From an uncultured Bacteroides sp. (GTDB lineage Bacteria > Bacteroidota > Bacteroidia > Bacteroidales > Bacteroidaceae), in the NCBI GenBank assembly GCA_949294185.1, contig CASFGA010000010.1:62001-126000 (forward strand): a stretch of DNA of 64,000 nt. The letters run 5' to 3'. The position numbers were made by a program, and so were the translations under genes. The notes beneath the pieces were generated by a model. It was not told the DNA's origin and ran no database searches. It worked only from the letters and a program-made list of their open reading frames with translations. Below, in pieces: positions 24,777-33,608 of the stretch; position 1 is the first letter of the stretch; each line of letters begins with the position of its first letter.

Positions 24777-25349
24777 TCAGAAATTCGTAACCTTGTCGTC
24801 CGTATGCAGTGCCGGATCATAAAGCATTGCCGTGCAGATGCAGAACTTACGCTTTTTGGCCACCAGAATGTCGTGATTGATACAGCCCTCACAACCTTTC
24901 CAAAAGGCATCGTCGTCGGTCAGCTCGTTGAATGTGACAGGAACATACCCCAATTCGGTATTCATCTTCATGACCGCAGCTCCCGATGTCAGGCTGAAAA
25001 TCTTGGCTTTCGGCCATCGCAGGCGCGCCAGCGTGAACGAAGCGTGCTTGATGCGCTTGGCCAACCCAAGCCCGCGGTATTTAGGATGCACAATCAGTCC
25101 GGAAGTAGCGACATATTGCTTGTTCCCCCACGACTCGATATAGGTAAACCCGGCAAAATCATCACCGCACAGCGCAATGATGGCCTTTCCTTCCTTCATT
25201 TTTGTCGCCACATACTCGTGCGTGCGTTCGGCAATACCGGTTCCGCGCACCTTGGCGGCTTCTCTAATCGTATTCAATATTGTGTCAACATATACCTCAT
25301 GCGAGGCGTCGGCTACCATCACATCTATTTGTTGGTTAGCAGTATCCAT
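24777..25349 (-). CDS. GNAT family N-acyltransferase, likely the arginine-pathway glutamate N-acyltransferase
   Basis: 190 residues from the ATG at 25349 (8 bases after argR; the longer frame would overlap argR). GNAT features: YVATSGLIVHPKYRGLGLAKRIKHASF with the acyl-CoA pyrophosphate-binding R-G-x-G-L-A loop, then KIFSLTSGAAVMKMNTELGYVPV. Its fixed place between argR and argG in an arginine operon that otherwise has no first-step enzyme suggests it acylates glutamate (acetyl or succinyl). It is not similar to classical ArgA or ArgJ, so the activity is inferred from context. Confidence 0.8.
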   Translation of the reverse strand: MDTANQQIDVMVADASHEVYVDTILNTIREAAKVRGTGIAERTHEYVATKMKEGKAIIALCGDDFAGFTYIESWGNKQYVATSGLIVHPKYRGLGLAKRIKHASFTLARLRWPKAKIFSLTSGAAVMKMNTELGYVPVTFNELTDDDAFWKGCEGCINHDILVAKKRKFCICTAMLYDPALHTDDKVTNF

Positions 25350-25357
25350 TTTATCAA

Positions 25358-25840
25358 TTAGTTTAAATTTATATTCGGTATAATAGAAGAAAGCGTATAC
25401 TTTACATTCGTATGCGAACAACCCTCCCGGATGATAAGCATGATGGTATCATCTCCGGCTATCGTCCCGAGAATCTCATGGAAGTTATGCATGTCAATGT
25501 CGTAAGCCAAGCTGCTGGCATAGCCGGGACGGGTCTTTATGACCGCTATGTTGCCTGAAAAATCTATTGAGACAAATCCATTGTTACGCAGCATCTCGCT
25601 CGCGCTCTGCGGGTCTGTCATCCGTTTGTACATTGTGTTATTGGGCAACACATATACATAATTACCGTTCATACTGGCTGCCTTGGCAACCTTCAGTTGC
25701 TTCAAGTCGCGCGACAGGGTGGCCTGCGTCACATGAAATCCTTCTTTGACCAATTCCTGAAGAAGCTCTTCCTGGCTTCCGATTTCCTTACTGGAAATGA
25801 TTATCTTTATGGAATCAAGCCGCTGGTTTTTATTCTTCAT
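25358..25840 (-). CDS. argR: Arginine repressor
   Basis: 160 residues. N-terminal winged helix (SIKIIISSKEIGSQEELLQELVKEGFHVTQATLSRDLKQL, with the recognition element TQATLSRDL), and a C-terminal hexamerisation/arginine-binding domain with LGTIAGDDTIMLIIR, the GDDT Asp pair being the arginine-binding core. First gene of the arg operon, so autoregulation is likely. Confidence 0.96.
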   Translation of the reverse strand: MKNKNQRLDSIKIIISSKEIGSQEELLQELVKEGFHVTQATLSRDLKQLKVAKAASMNGNYVYVLPNNTMYKRMTDPQSASEMLRNNGFVSIDFSGNIAVIKTRPGYASSLAYDIDMHNFHEILGTIAGDDTIMLIIREGCSHTNVKYTLSSIIPNINLN

Positions 25841-25860
25841 CGTATAATTATTCTTTAACC

Positions 25861-25900
25861 GGATGCAAATTTACAGATGTTTTTGGAATTAAATGCATCC
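25861..25900 (-). promoter_or_regulatory. Putative argR operon promoter and operator
   Basis: TAAATTTG (minus strand, 25866-25873) fits the -7 consensus, 25 bases from the argR start. It lies inside an interrupted inverted repeat, GGATGCA at 25861-25867 and TGCATCC at 25894-25900, which could be an ArgR operator. ArgR sites in this phylum are poorly defined, so the assignment is tentative. Confidence 0.35.
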
Positions 25901-25962
25901 GACCAAAACTTTTTTTATTTATATTCCAAAATCGGTTTCATCAGTATGATAAATAATTTTTG

Positions 25963-25970
25963 TACTTTTG
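25963..25970 (+). promoter_or_regulatory. Putative -7 box of the methyltransferase-recO pair
   Basis: TACTTTTG matches TAnnTTTG, 22 bases before the ATG at 25993. It diverges from the argR promoter. Confidence 0.45.
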
Positions 25971-25992
25971 TTCCGATTTTAGACTCAGACTT

Positions 25993-26724
25993 ATGAATAC
26001 CGCCTTACTGACAGAAGACAAAGACCCGATGGGGGCAGCCATCCAAGATTATTTCAAGCACAAAAGGGCAAGCCGCCTGCGTGTCTTTTCATCCCAATTC
26101 GATGAAGACGAAATCCCAGTGGCAACCTTGTTCCGCTCTTACGAAGAAATGCCGCCGATAGAGCAAACGGCCTTGAGGCTGGCGGCGGGCAGCATCCTCG
26201 ATGTGGGGGCAGGAAGCGGATGCCATACGCTTGCCCTCCGCGAAATGGGCAAAGACGCCTTGCCGATAGACATCTCTCCCCTTTCGGTCAAGGTAATGCA
26301 GGCACGGGGACTGGATGCCCGGCTGACAAACCTTTTCGACCCGCACTTCTGCAACCGGTTTGACACGATACTGATGCTGATGAACGGTTCGGGCATCATC
26401 GGAAAACTGGCGAACATCGGGGACTTCTTTCTGCGCATGAAGCAGCTGCTGAATGCCGGAGGCTGCATCCTGATGGATTCGAGCGACCTGAAGTACCTGT
26501 TTGAAGAGGAAGACGGAAGCTTTCTCCTGAACCTGGACGGCGATTATTACGGAGAAGTCGATTTCCGCATGCAGTACAAACAGATAAAGGGCGAGGCTTT
26601 CGACTGGCTTTATATTGACTTCGACACACTTTCCCTGTATGCGTCCCAATACGGATTCAAGACCGAACTGATGGAAAGAGACGACCATTATGCCTTTTTG
26701 GCCAAACTAACCTTAAGGGATTGA
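25993..26724 (+). CDS. Class I SAM-dependent methyltransferase
   Basis: 243 residues from the ATG at 25993. SAM-binding motif I is [18 protein letters not shown] (about 69-86), motif II-like acidic end PIDISPLSV, and the post-motif [34 protein letters not shown] is motif III. The protein substrate is unknown; the short N-terminal helical cap ([17 protein letters not shown]) resembles other uncharacterised Bacteroidales members. It sits one base before recO, so they form an operon. Confidence 0.88.
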   Translation: MNTALLTEDKDPMGAAIQDYFKHKRASRLRVFSSQFDEDEIPVATLFRSYEEMPPIEQTALRLAAGSILDVGAGSGCHTLALREMGKDALPIDISPLSVKVMQARGLDARLTNLFDPHFCNRFDTILMLMNGSGIIGKLANIGDFFLRMKQLLNAGGCILMDSSDLKYLFEEEDGSFLLNLDGDYYGEVDFRMQYKQIKGEAFDWLYIDFDTLSLYASQYGFKTELMERDDHYAFLAKLTLRD

Positions 26725-26725
26725 C

Positions 26726-27457
26726 ATGCTGCAAAAGATTACGGGCATAACATTAGGAACAGTGCGATATAACGACAAGTCGAATATCGTACATATCTAT
26801 ACACGGGAGAAAGGCATGACATCCTTTTTGATTCCGGTCCAACGCTCACGCAAGCCGAAGATAAACGCCGTATTGTTTCAGCCGTTTTCACTTGTGGAGT
26901 GTGAAGCGGATTTCCGGCCGCATGCCGGAATCCATCCGATCAGGGAGGCACGCACGTGGCATCCCTTCCAGTCACTTCCCTATAACCCTTACAAATCGGG
27001 CATCGCCTTGTTTCTTACCGAGTTCCTCGACCGAGCCTTAAGGGAAGAAGAAGGAAACGAACCTTTATTCGCCTATCTGACATACTCCATCCAATGGCTG
27101 GATGCCTGCAATGAGGCGTTCGCCAACTTTCATCTGGTATTCCTGATACGGCTTTCCCGCTTCCTCGGCTTTTATCCCAATCTGGAAAACTACACGGAAG
27201 GCTGTCATTTCGACCTGCTGAACGCTTGCTTCGTGCGCGAACAGCCGCTCCACGGTATGTTTCTTCATCCCCAAGAAGCCTCACATATCCGTCTGCTGAC
27301 GCGGATGAACTATGAAACCATGCACCTTTTCAGCATGAGCCGGGCAGAACGCAACCGCTGTCTGGACATTATCTGCGAATATTACCGGCTTCATCTCCCA
27401 GACTTTCCGGAGCTGAAGTCGCTCGCCGTGCTGCAAGAACTGTTCGGAAATCTATAA
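26726..27457 (+). CDS. recO: DNA repair protein RecO
   Basis: 243 residues. The N-terminal OB-fold reads [31 protein letters not shown], followed by [18 protein letters not shown]; the helical C-terminal part includes [21 protein letters not shown]. RecO helps RecA load at gaps in the RecFOR pathway. The zinc-finger cysteines found in some RecO proteins are not evident here. The stop lies two bases from the convergent dgt stop. Confidence 0.92.
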   Translation: MLQKITGITLGTVRYNDKSNIVHIYTREKGMTSFLIPVQRSRKPKINAVLFQPFSLVECEADFRPHAGIHPIREARTWHPFQSLPYNPYKSGIALFLTEFLDRALREEEGNEPLFAYLTYSIQWLDACNEAFANFHLVFLIRLSRFLGFYPNLENYTEGCHFDLLNACFVREQPLHGMFLHPQEASHIRLLTRMNYETMHLFSMSRAERNRCLDIICEYYRLHLPDFPELKSLAVLQELFGNL

Positions 27458-27459
27458 TC

Positions 27460-28791
27460 CTACACCGCAGGCAGACTGTTCCCGTTAATCTTGCGGTAAA
27501 GGTCAAGAGCATATACATCGGTCATGCCGGATATATAGTCCAATACCGCCTGTATCTTTCCGTAAAGAGTAGGCGCCTGCACATCATACTGATGGGAAAC
27601 CCGGTTTATCAACAGCTCGGAATAGGCCTTTTCCGGATATCGGACGGCCTCAATCATCAGGTCTACGAGGGTGGTGATTACCTGATAACCCGCCAACTCT
27701 ATATCCAAAACATCCTTCGCACAGTATATCTTGGCGAAGGCGGTATGCGAACAATGTTCGTATGCCTGCTTCACCGGTTCCGCCAGATGCTTGATAAGCG
27801 GCCCCTGGAACGATCCGGCCAATATTTCCTCTTCATTATCCGTAAACACTCGCGTGCATTCCTTTATCAGCACGCCGATGGCCGACGAGCGCAGATAGGC
27901 AATCTGCTCGTTTGTATCCGTCACGATATGGCAAATCTCGTCGATACGCTTCAGCCGCTCCGGAGCAAAAAAACGTCTGTAAAGTTCCTTTGTCTCCTGC
28001 GTCGTCAGTATCTTCAGCTTGTGTGCGTCCTCAATGTCCATCATCTGGTAACAAATGTCATCCGCCGCCTCAACCAAATACACCAACGGATGCCGCGCAT
28101 AGCGGAGAGGCTCTCCATCCGCACTCAGTCTCGTAATGCCCAGCTCCTCCGCAATGCGGCGATAATCCTCCTCTTCACTCAGGAAAAAGCCGAACTTCTG
28201 CTTCTTTCCGGCCAGACGCGAGGAGTAAGGATATTTCACGATAGAGGCAAGGGTGGCGTAGGTCATGACAAACCCGCCCGCCCTGCGTCCGCGAAACTGG
28301 TGGGTCAGCAGGCGAAATGCATTGGCATTCCCCTCAAAATGCGTCAGGTCTTCCCATTCGGAAGCCGACACAAGGTCTTTCAGGCACAATCCCTTGCCTT
28401 CCGAAAAGTAAGTGCCGATGGCCTTCTCGCCCGAATGGCCGAACGGAGGATTTCCCAAGTCATGAGCCAGACAGGCTGCCGACACAATCGAGCCAATCTC
28501 CGACAAATGGGAATCCGACAGTTCGGGATGCCGCTTCAGCAACAGGGCTGCCGACTCGTTTCCCAAAGAGCGGCCCACGCATGACACCTCCAGACTATGC
28601 GTCAACCGGTTATGAACAAAAATACTGCCCGGAAGCGGAAACACTTGGGTCTTGTTCTGCAAACGGCGGAAAGGGGCCGAAAAGATAAGACGGTCATAAT
28701 CGCGCTGAAATTCCGTACGGTCATCCTTCCGGCTTTCATGCAGAAATTCCAGTCCGAAACGCTTGTTTGAGATGAGCTGCTGCCAATTCAT
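27460..28791 (-). CDS. dgt: dGTP triphosphohydrolase (dGTPase)
   Basis: 443 residues from the ATG at 28791 (MNWQQLISNKRFG); the open frame extends 134 codons further upstream, but that part is not protein-like. HD-domain hallmarks: FPLPGSIFVHNRLTHSLEVS (first His), AHDLGNPPFGHSGEKAI (His-Asp), and YLVEAADDICYQMMDIEDAHK (distal Asp region). It hydrolyses dGTP to deoxyguanosine and tripolyphosphate. It is divergent from dut, pairing two dNTP-pool enzymes around one intergenic region. Confidence 0.95.
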   Translation of the reverse strand: MNWQQLISNKRFGLEFLHESRKDDRTEFQRDYDRLIFSAPFRRLQNKTQVFPLPGSIFVHNRLTHSLEVSCVGRSLGNESAALLLKRHPELSDSHLSEIGSIVSAACLAHDLGNPPFGHSGEKAIGTYFSEGKGLCLKDLVSASEWEDLTHFEGNANAFRLLTHQFRGRRAGGFVMTYATLASIVKYPYSSRLAGKKQKFGFFLSEEEDYRRIAEELGITRLSADGEPLRYARHPLVYLVEAADDICYQMMDIEDAHKLKILTTQETKELYRRFFAPERLKRIDEICHIVTDTNEQIAYLRSSAIGVLIKECTRVFTDNEEEILAGSFQGPLIKHLAEPVKQAYEHCSHTAFAKIYCAKDVLDIELAGYQVITTLVDLMIEAVRYPEKAYSELLINRVSHQYDVQAPTLYGKIQAVLDYISGMTDVYALDLYRKINGNSLPAV

Positions 28792-29107
28792 AGGTCTTTT
28801 TGTCCGGTTAAAATTTATCTTCTGCGAATATAAGGATATTTTTCCAATCGCCCATGCCTCGCGGCACAGTTCCGCAGAAAGAGTTTCACCGGAGAAAAAA
28901 GGCGTTTCATACCGATGAAAAAACGATTTCATGCGCATAAGCCCGAGGGTTTCAAACGGCCATCTTCCGCCATACACCCGAATCCGGCATTTTTCCACCG
29001 CATGGCCGACCGCAAACTCAATGAAAATATATAAAAAATGGTAAACCCATCTGTAAATTCCGCGAAATGTGTAACTTCGCAAATCAATAACGAAAAAACG
29101 CCAACCA
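28792..29107. other. Intergenic region between dgt and dut
   Basis: No gene is supported in these 316 bases. Two near-consensus -7 boxes occur, TATATTCG on the minus strand (28825-28832, toward dgt) and TAACTTCG on the plus strand (29072-29079, toward dut). Both have C in place of the second T of TTTG, so they may be weak promoters. I see no RNA gene or long repeat. Confidence 0.35.
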
Positions 29108-29542
29108 ATGAAAATACAGATTATCAATAAGTCCAAACATCCGCTACCACAATATGCAACCATCCATTCGGCCGGCATGGACATCCGTGCCAACCTGAGC
29201 GAACCTATCGTCTTGAAGCCGATGGAGCGGTGTCTTGTCCCGACAGGGCTTTATATTGCCCTGCCCCACGGCTACGAAGCACAGATGCGTCCGCGGAGCG
29301 GACTGGCTCTCAAGCGGGGCATCACCCTGCTCAACACTCCGGGAACCATTGATGCCGACTACCGGGGAGAGATAGGAATCATCCTGATCAACCTGTCGGC
29401 AGAAAATTTTGTCATTGAAGACGGCGAGCGCATTGCCCAGATGGTCATCGCCCGATACGAACAAGCCGAATGGCTGGAAGTGGAAATACTGGACGAGACC
29501 GAGCGCGGAAGCGGAGGATTCGGCCATACGGGCAACAAATAA
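29108..29542 (+). CDS. dut: dUTP diphosphatase
   Basis: 144 residues, standard trimeric dUTPase. All five motifs are recognisable: AGMDIRA (1), RPRSGLALK (2), [12 protein letters not shown] (3), ERIAQMVI (4), and the Gly-rich C-terminal arm GSGGFGHTG (5). It converts dUTP to dUMP and pyrophosphate, keeping uracil out of DNA. The TPR lipoprotein gene follows 14 bases later and probably shares the transcript. Confidence 0.97.
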   Translation: MKIQIINKSKHPLPQYATIHSAGMDIRANLSEPIVLKPMERCLVPTGLYIALPHGYEAQMRPRSGLALKRGITLLNTPGTIDADYRGEIGIILINLSAENFVIEDGERIAQMVIARYEQAEWLEVEILDETERGSGGFGHTGNK

Positions 29543-29556
29543 GCGCAGGAAAAATC

Positions 29557-31350
29557 ATGAAGCCATTTGTATATATACTTATATGTGTGGCCTCTCTGCT
29601 GACAGCCTGCGGAAGCGCCGGAAAATCGCTCCGCAAGACAGAGCCGTCGCAAGAGGAAAAAGAGAAAGACCCGCTGACCTACGAGCAGCGGCGCAAATTC
29701 GACTACTTTTTTCTGGAGGCACTGCGGCAGAAGCAAAAGGGCGAATACGATGCCGCCTTCGAGCTTTACCGCCATTGCTTGGACATCAATCCCCATTCGG
29801 CTGCCACTCTTTATGAGATATCCCAGTTCTACATGGCGTTGGGACAAGAGAAAAAGGGGGAAGAGGCGCTGAAGCAGGCTGTCCGCTCCGATGAATCAAA
29901 CTTCTGGTACAAGCAGACGCTCGCGGCCTGGTATCAAGGAAAGCGCGACCTGCCGAAGGCCATCGCCGTATACGAAGACATGACCCGGCTTTTCCCCTCA
30001 CGGCTGGAACCGCTGATGGCACTGGCCGATCTGTATAATCAGACAAAAAGCTATCAGGAAGTCATAAAGACCCTCAACCGGTTGGAGGAACTCGACGGAA
30101 AGTCCGAACAGATAAGCATGGAGAAGTTCCGCATTTATCTGCAGATGAACAATCAGGAACAGGCTTTTCAGGAGATAGAGAATCTTTCCAAGGAATATCC
30201 GTATGACTTGCGCTATCAAACGATTCTGGGAGATGTTTATCTGAACAACAATCATCCTGAGGAAGCATACGAAACCTACCAACGAATCCTGAAAGAAGAA
30301 CCGGGATATGCGCCTGCCCTTATATCAATGGCATCGTATTATCAGAAGACAGGCCAGGACAGCCTTTATCAAACGCAGCTCGACACCATTCTTCTGAACG
30401 ACAATGTAGAGTCGAACATGAAGATGGAGATTATGCGGCAGCTCATTTTCCAGTCTGAACAGACCACTAAAGACAGCACACAAATCATTTCGCTCTTCAA
30501 CGAAATACTGAAACGCCCGCAGCAAAACGCAGATTTGGCCATGCTCTGCGCGCAATATCTGGTAACGAAAAGGATGGAAAAAGAGTCTGTCCCGGTGTTG
30601 CATCAGGTGCTTTCGCTGGATCCGGAGAACAAGCCTGCCCGTTTGCAGCTGTTAGGCTATGCCATTCGCAAGAACGATCTGGACGAAGTAATCAGGATAG
30701 CGGCGCCTGCACTGGAATATAATCCCGAAGCAATGGAATTCTATTATTATTTGGGTCTGGCCTACTATCAGAAAGAAGATAGCGACAAGGCTTTGGAGGT
30801 CTTTCAAAAAGGAGTGCGTCAAGTAAACGAAAAAAGTGACAAAAGCATCGTTTCAGACTTTTACGCCATTCTCGGCGACATTTATCATACGAAGGGAATG
30901 AGCGCGGAAGCTTATGCGGCTTACGATTCGTCACTGGTTTACAATCCGAACAATATAGGAACGCTGAACAATTACGCCTATTACCTGTCCGTTGAACGGA
31001 AGAATCTGGACAAAGCGGAGGAGATGAGCTACCGTACGGTCAAGGCAGAACCTGAAAATGCCACCTATTTAGACACGTATGCCTGGATTCTCTTCGAGAA
31101 AGGACGGTATACGGAAGCCCGTATCTATATAGAGCAAGCTCTGAAAAACGGCGGGGAAACCAGCCGGGTCATTGTGGAACACTGCGGCGACATCTATTAC
31201 AAACTCGGAGAGGAAAAGAAGGCACTGGAATTTTGGAAGAAGGCAGACAGCATAGAGCCGGACTCTGACGACGGTTCCACCCCTCCTACCGAAGCCGAGA
31301 TAAAGCGTCTGAAACGTAAAATCGCCTTGAAAAGATATATAGCAGAATGA
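29557..31350 (+). CDS. TPR-repeat lipoprotein
   Basis: 597 residues from the ATG at 29557, which gives a lipoprotein signal (lipobox LTAC, Cys17); an earlier in-frame start inside dut lacks it. Many TPR units follow, for example AAFELYRHCLDINPHSAATLYEISQFYMALGQ, LEYNPEAMEFYYYLGLAYYQ, and AYDSSLVYNPNNIGTLNNYAYYLS. It is probably anchored in the envelope and acts as a protein-interaction scaffold. The gene overlaps the DUF4292 lipoprotein by four bases and is coupled to an EnvC-like gene, an arrangement that points to an outer-membrane or cell-wall assembly role. Confidence 0.9.
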   Translation: MKPFVYILICVASLLTACGSAGKSLRKTEPSQEEKEKDPLTYEQRRKFDYFFLEALRQKQKGEYDAAFELYRHCLDINPHSAATLYEISQFYMALGQEKKGEEALKQAVRSDESNFWYKQTLAAWYQGKRDLPKAIAVYEDMTRLFPSRLEPLMALADLYNQTKSYQEVIKTLNRLEELDGKSEQISMEKFRIYLQMNNQEQAFQEIENLSKEYPYDLRYQTILGDVYLNNNHPEEAYETYQRILKEEPGYAPALISMASYYQKTGQDSLYQTQLDTILLNDNVESNMKMEIMRQLIFQSEQTTKDSTQIISLFNEILKRPQQNADLAMLCAQYLVTKRMEKESVPVLHQVLSLDPENKPARLQLLGYAIRKNDLDEVIRIAAPALEYNPEAMEFYYYLGLAYYQKEDSDKALEVFQKGVRQVNEKSDKSIVSDFYAILGDIYHTKGMSAEAYAAYDSSLVYNPNNIGTLNNYAYYLSVERKNLDKAEEMSYRTVKAEPENATYLDTYAWILFEKGRYTEARIYIEQALKNGGETSRVIVEHCGDIYYKLGEEKKALEFWKKADSIEPDSDDGSTPPTEAEIKRLKRKIALKRYIAE

Positions 31351-32186
31351 CAAAGAAACTTTTTTATTATCTGTCGGTCTGTCTCATCGTGATGGCAGTA
31401 TGCTCCTGTTCTTCCACACGGAAGATGGGACGGGAGCCGATAATCGGAGGTCTGAAAGGAACGGACTATACGGAAAGTCTGATCAGCCAGTCGCACCGGT
31501 GGGAAAACCTCACAGCCAAGGCTTCTGTGAGTCTACAGTTAGGAGATAAGGGAAATACAAAGGTCAATGCCACGCTACGCATCCGGCGCGGAGAGGTTAT
31601 CCGCCTGTCCGTAGCTCCGCTGTTAGGCATCGAAGTGGCCCGAATGGACATCACACCGGAGAATATCCTGCTGATAGACCGCCTAAACAAACGTTACGTA
31701 CGGGTTTCGTTCAAAGAGATAAGTCGGTTGGCCAATACGGAACTGAACTTCAACATCCTTCAGTCCCTCTTTCTGAACGAGCTTTTCCTTCCGGACAAAG
31801 CCTCATTAAGCGCCGATGACGCCAAAGCTTTCAGCATAAGAGCCGACAATGGGCAGGCTGTTCTGGAGGCAAGACACGGTAAAGCCATGTCATACCGTTT
31901 CCGTGCAGCCGCAACAGATGGACTATTAGAGGAGACATCCATCGCTTTAAAAGATACAGACTACGGACTGACCTGGAAGTATGCCGATTTCGGGAGAGTG
32001 GACGGAAAAACTTTCCCGCAACACATGCACGTTACTGCCGGGAAAGGAGAGGTTCAGAACCTTTCTGTCGACATGAAGCTGTCTCGTCTCTCCGCCAGTG
32101 ACGGATGGGACGCACAGACGGAGCTGTCATCGAAATACCAGGAAGTGGAATTAACAGAATTGCTGCAACTGCTACTGAAATCATGA
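31347..32186 (+). CDS. DUF4292 lipoprotein
   Basis: 279 residues. Lipoprotein signal with C-S-C-S lipobox region (VMAVCSCSST). The body is an open-barrel type pattern (WENLTAKASVSLQLGDKGNTKVNATLRIRRGEVIRLSVAPLLGIEVARMDITPENILLIDRL) similar to LolA/LolB-like folds and to the Bacteroidetes DUF4292 family. A lipoprotein- or lipid-handling role is inference. It overlaps its neighbours on both sides by four bases (with the TPR gene and with the EnvC gene). Confidence 0.85.
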   Translation: MTKKLFYYLSVCLIVMAVCSCSSTRKMGREPIIGGLKGTDYTESLISQSHRWENLTAKASVSLQLGDKGNTKVNATLRIRRGEVIRLSVAPLLGIEVARMDITPENILLIDRLNKRYVRVSFKEISRLANTELNFNILQSLFLNELFLPDKASLSADDAKAFSIRADNGQAVLEARHGKAMSYRFRAAATDGLLEETSIALKDTDYGLTWKYADFGRVDGKTFPQHMHVTAGKGEVQNLSVDMKLSRLSASDGWDAQTELSSKYQEVELTELLQLLLKS

Positions 32187-33430
32187 AACGCTGGATTGGA
32201 CTTTTCATCGTCTGTTTGGGAGTGTTGCTTGCCGAAGCGCAGACCACATCCACTATCCGACGCCTGGAAAAGCAGCGCAACGAGCTGCACAAGCAGATAT
32301 CGGAATCGGAATCGCTGCTGCTTTCCACCAAGAAGGATGTGAAAAGCCAGTTGGACAACCTTGCTCTGCTGACCGGACAAATCAGCGAACGGCAGAAATA
32401 TATCTGGCAAATCGAAAATGATGTAAGAACCATCCAACTGGAAATCAACCGCCTGACTATCGAGTTAAAACAGCTGGAAAAAGATTTGGCCGACAAGAAA
32501 AAGAAATATGCCCAGTCTTTACGCTACATGTACCGCAACAAATCCGTGCAAGAAAAGCTCATGTTCATTTTTTCAGCAGACAATCTGAACCAGATGTACC
32601 GCCGTCTGCGGTATGTGCGCGAATACGCCGACTATCAGCGCCTGCAAGGAATCCAGTTGCAACATAAGCAAAAACAAATCGGATTACAGAAAAAAACTCT
32701 TTTGGAAAGTCAAAAAGCCAAAGAAGACCTGTTGAAACAGGGAGAAGCTGAGAAGCTCAAGCTGCAAAATCAGGAGAAAGAGCGCAAGACGATTCTTTCA
32801 TCCCTGCAAAAGAAACAGCGCAGCATCCAACAAGAGCTGAACAAGAAACGCCGCTCAGCCGACAAGCTGAACGCCCAGATTGACCGCCTGATTGAAATGG
32901 AAATAGAAAAAGCGCGAAAAAAGGCGGCCGGCAAAAAAGAAAACGAAGCAGGCACAAAGAGAGAAACGCCAAAAGGGGAAACGGAGGTTTACAAAACAGA
33001 CGCAGACGACCGCCGTCTGTCCGGTTCATTCGAAAAAAACAAAGGCATCCTGCCCATTCCGATAACAGGGCCTTATGTCATCGTAGGACATTACGGGCAA
33101 TATCAGGTGCAGGGTCTTAAAAACGTGCGGCTGGACAATAAAGGAATTGACATTAAAGGAAAGGAAGGAGCCAATGCACGCGCCATCTTCGACGGCGAAG
33201 TGTCGGCCATATTCCAATACAACGGCTTGAACAATGTATTGGTACGCCATGGCAGCTACATATCCGTGTATTGCAACCTGTCTTCCGTCCGGGTAAAAAA
33301 AGGGAGTCCGGTACGCACCCGTGACATTCTGGGAGAAGTCTATACCGACAAAGAGGGCAACGCCGTCCTTCACTTCCAGCTGCGCAAGGAAACGGCCAAG
33401 CTAAACCCCGAACAATGGCTGAGCAAATAA
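32183..33430 (+). CDS. EnvC/NlpD-like murein hydrolase activator with degenerate LytM domain
   Basis: 415 residues from the ATG at 32183. Signal peptide, then a long coiled coil (about 22-260, rich in E/K/Q/L heptads), and a C-terminal M23/LytM domain (about 305-412). The peptidase zinc ligands are partly lost: the usual H-x-G-x-D-I is NKGIDI, and the final H-x-H is VLHFQL (one His only). Loss of metal ligands is the rule in E. coli EnvC, which activates amidases AmiA/B during cell division rather than cutting peptidoglycan itself. So this is more likely an activator than an enzyme. It ends the TPR-DUF4292-EnvC operon. Confidence 0.9.
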   Translation: MKRWIGLFIVCLGVLLAEAQTTSTIRRLEKQRNELHKQISESESLLLSTKKDVKSQLDNLALLTGQISERQKYIWQIENDVRTIQLEINRLTIELKQLEKDLADKKKKYAQSLRYMYRNKSVQEKLMFIFSADNLNQMYRRLRYVREYADYQRLQGIQLQHKQKQIGLQKKTLLESQKAKEDLLKQGEAEKLKLQNQEKERKTILSSLQKKQRSIQQELNKKRRSADKLNAQIDRLIEMEIEKARKKAAGKKENEAGTKRETPKGETEVYKTDADDRRLSGSFEKNKGILPIPITGPYVIVGHYGQYQVQGLKNVRLDNKGIDIKGKEGANARAIFDGEVSAIFQYNGLNNVLVRHGSYISVYCNLSSVRVKKGSPVRTRDILGEVYTDKEGNAVLHFQLRKETAKLNPEQWLSK

Positions 33431-33536
33431 AGATTTTGTAACATCCACATTACATCTGTCTGACAAAAAAGCAGCGTCCTCTCTTGATTCGGGTTAATAA
33501 ACCCAAAGCCAAACAAACTTTTTCAATCATAAGGGC

Positions 33537-33566
33537 TTTGCATTCTAACATTTATTCTTATTTTTG
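33537..33566 (+). promoter_or_regulatory. Strong promoter of the aldolase gene
   Basis: A perfect TTTG -33 element (33537-33540) and a TATTTTTG -7 box (33559-33566) are 18 bases apart, close to the Bacteroidetes consensus spacing. The -33 box also forms the right arm of a CAAAGCC/GGCTTTG inverted repeat (left arm at 33504), a possible regulator site. The start codon is 42 bases downstream. Confidence 0.7.
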
Positions 33567-33608
33567 CAAATGGAATTTAATCACTAACAATTATAAAAAT
33601 TTACGACA

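Noticed and set aside
27460-29193. Longer dgt gene with a 134-residue N-terminal extension
   Set aside because: The extension is not protein-like and the family N-terminus begins at the ATG at 28791.
33491-33504. Terminator after the EnvC-like gene (GGGTT-AATA-AACCC)
   Set aside because: Short stem without a T-run and located at the edge of the fba promoter region; evidence too thin to list.
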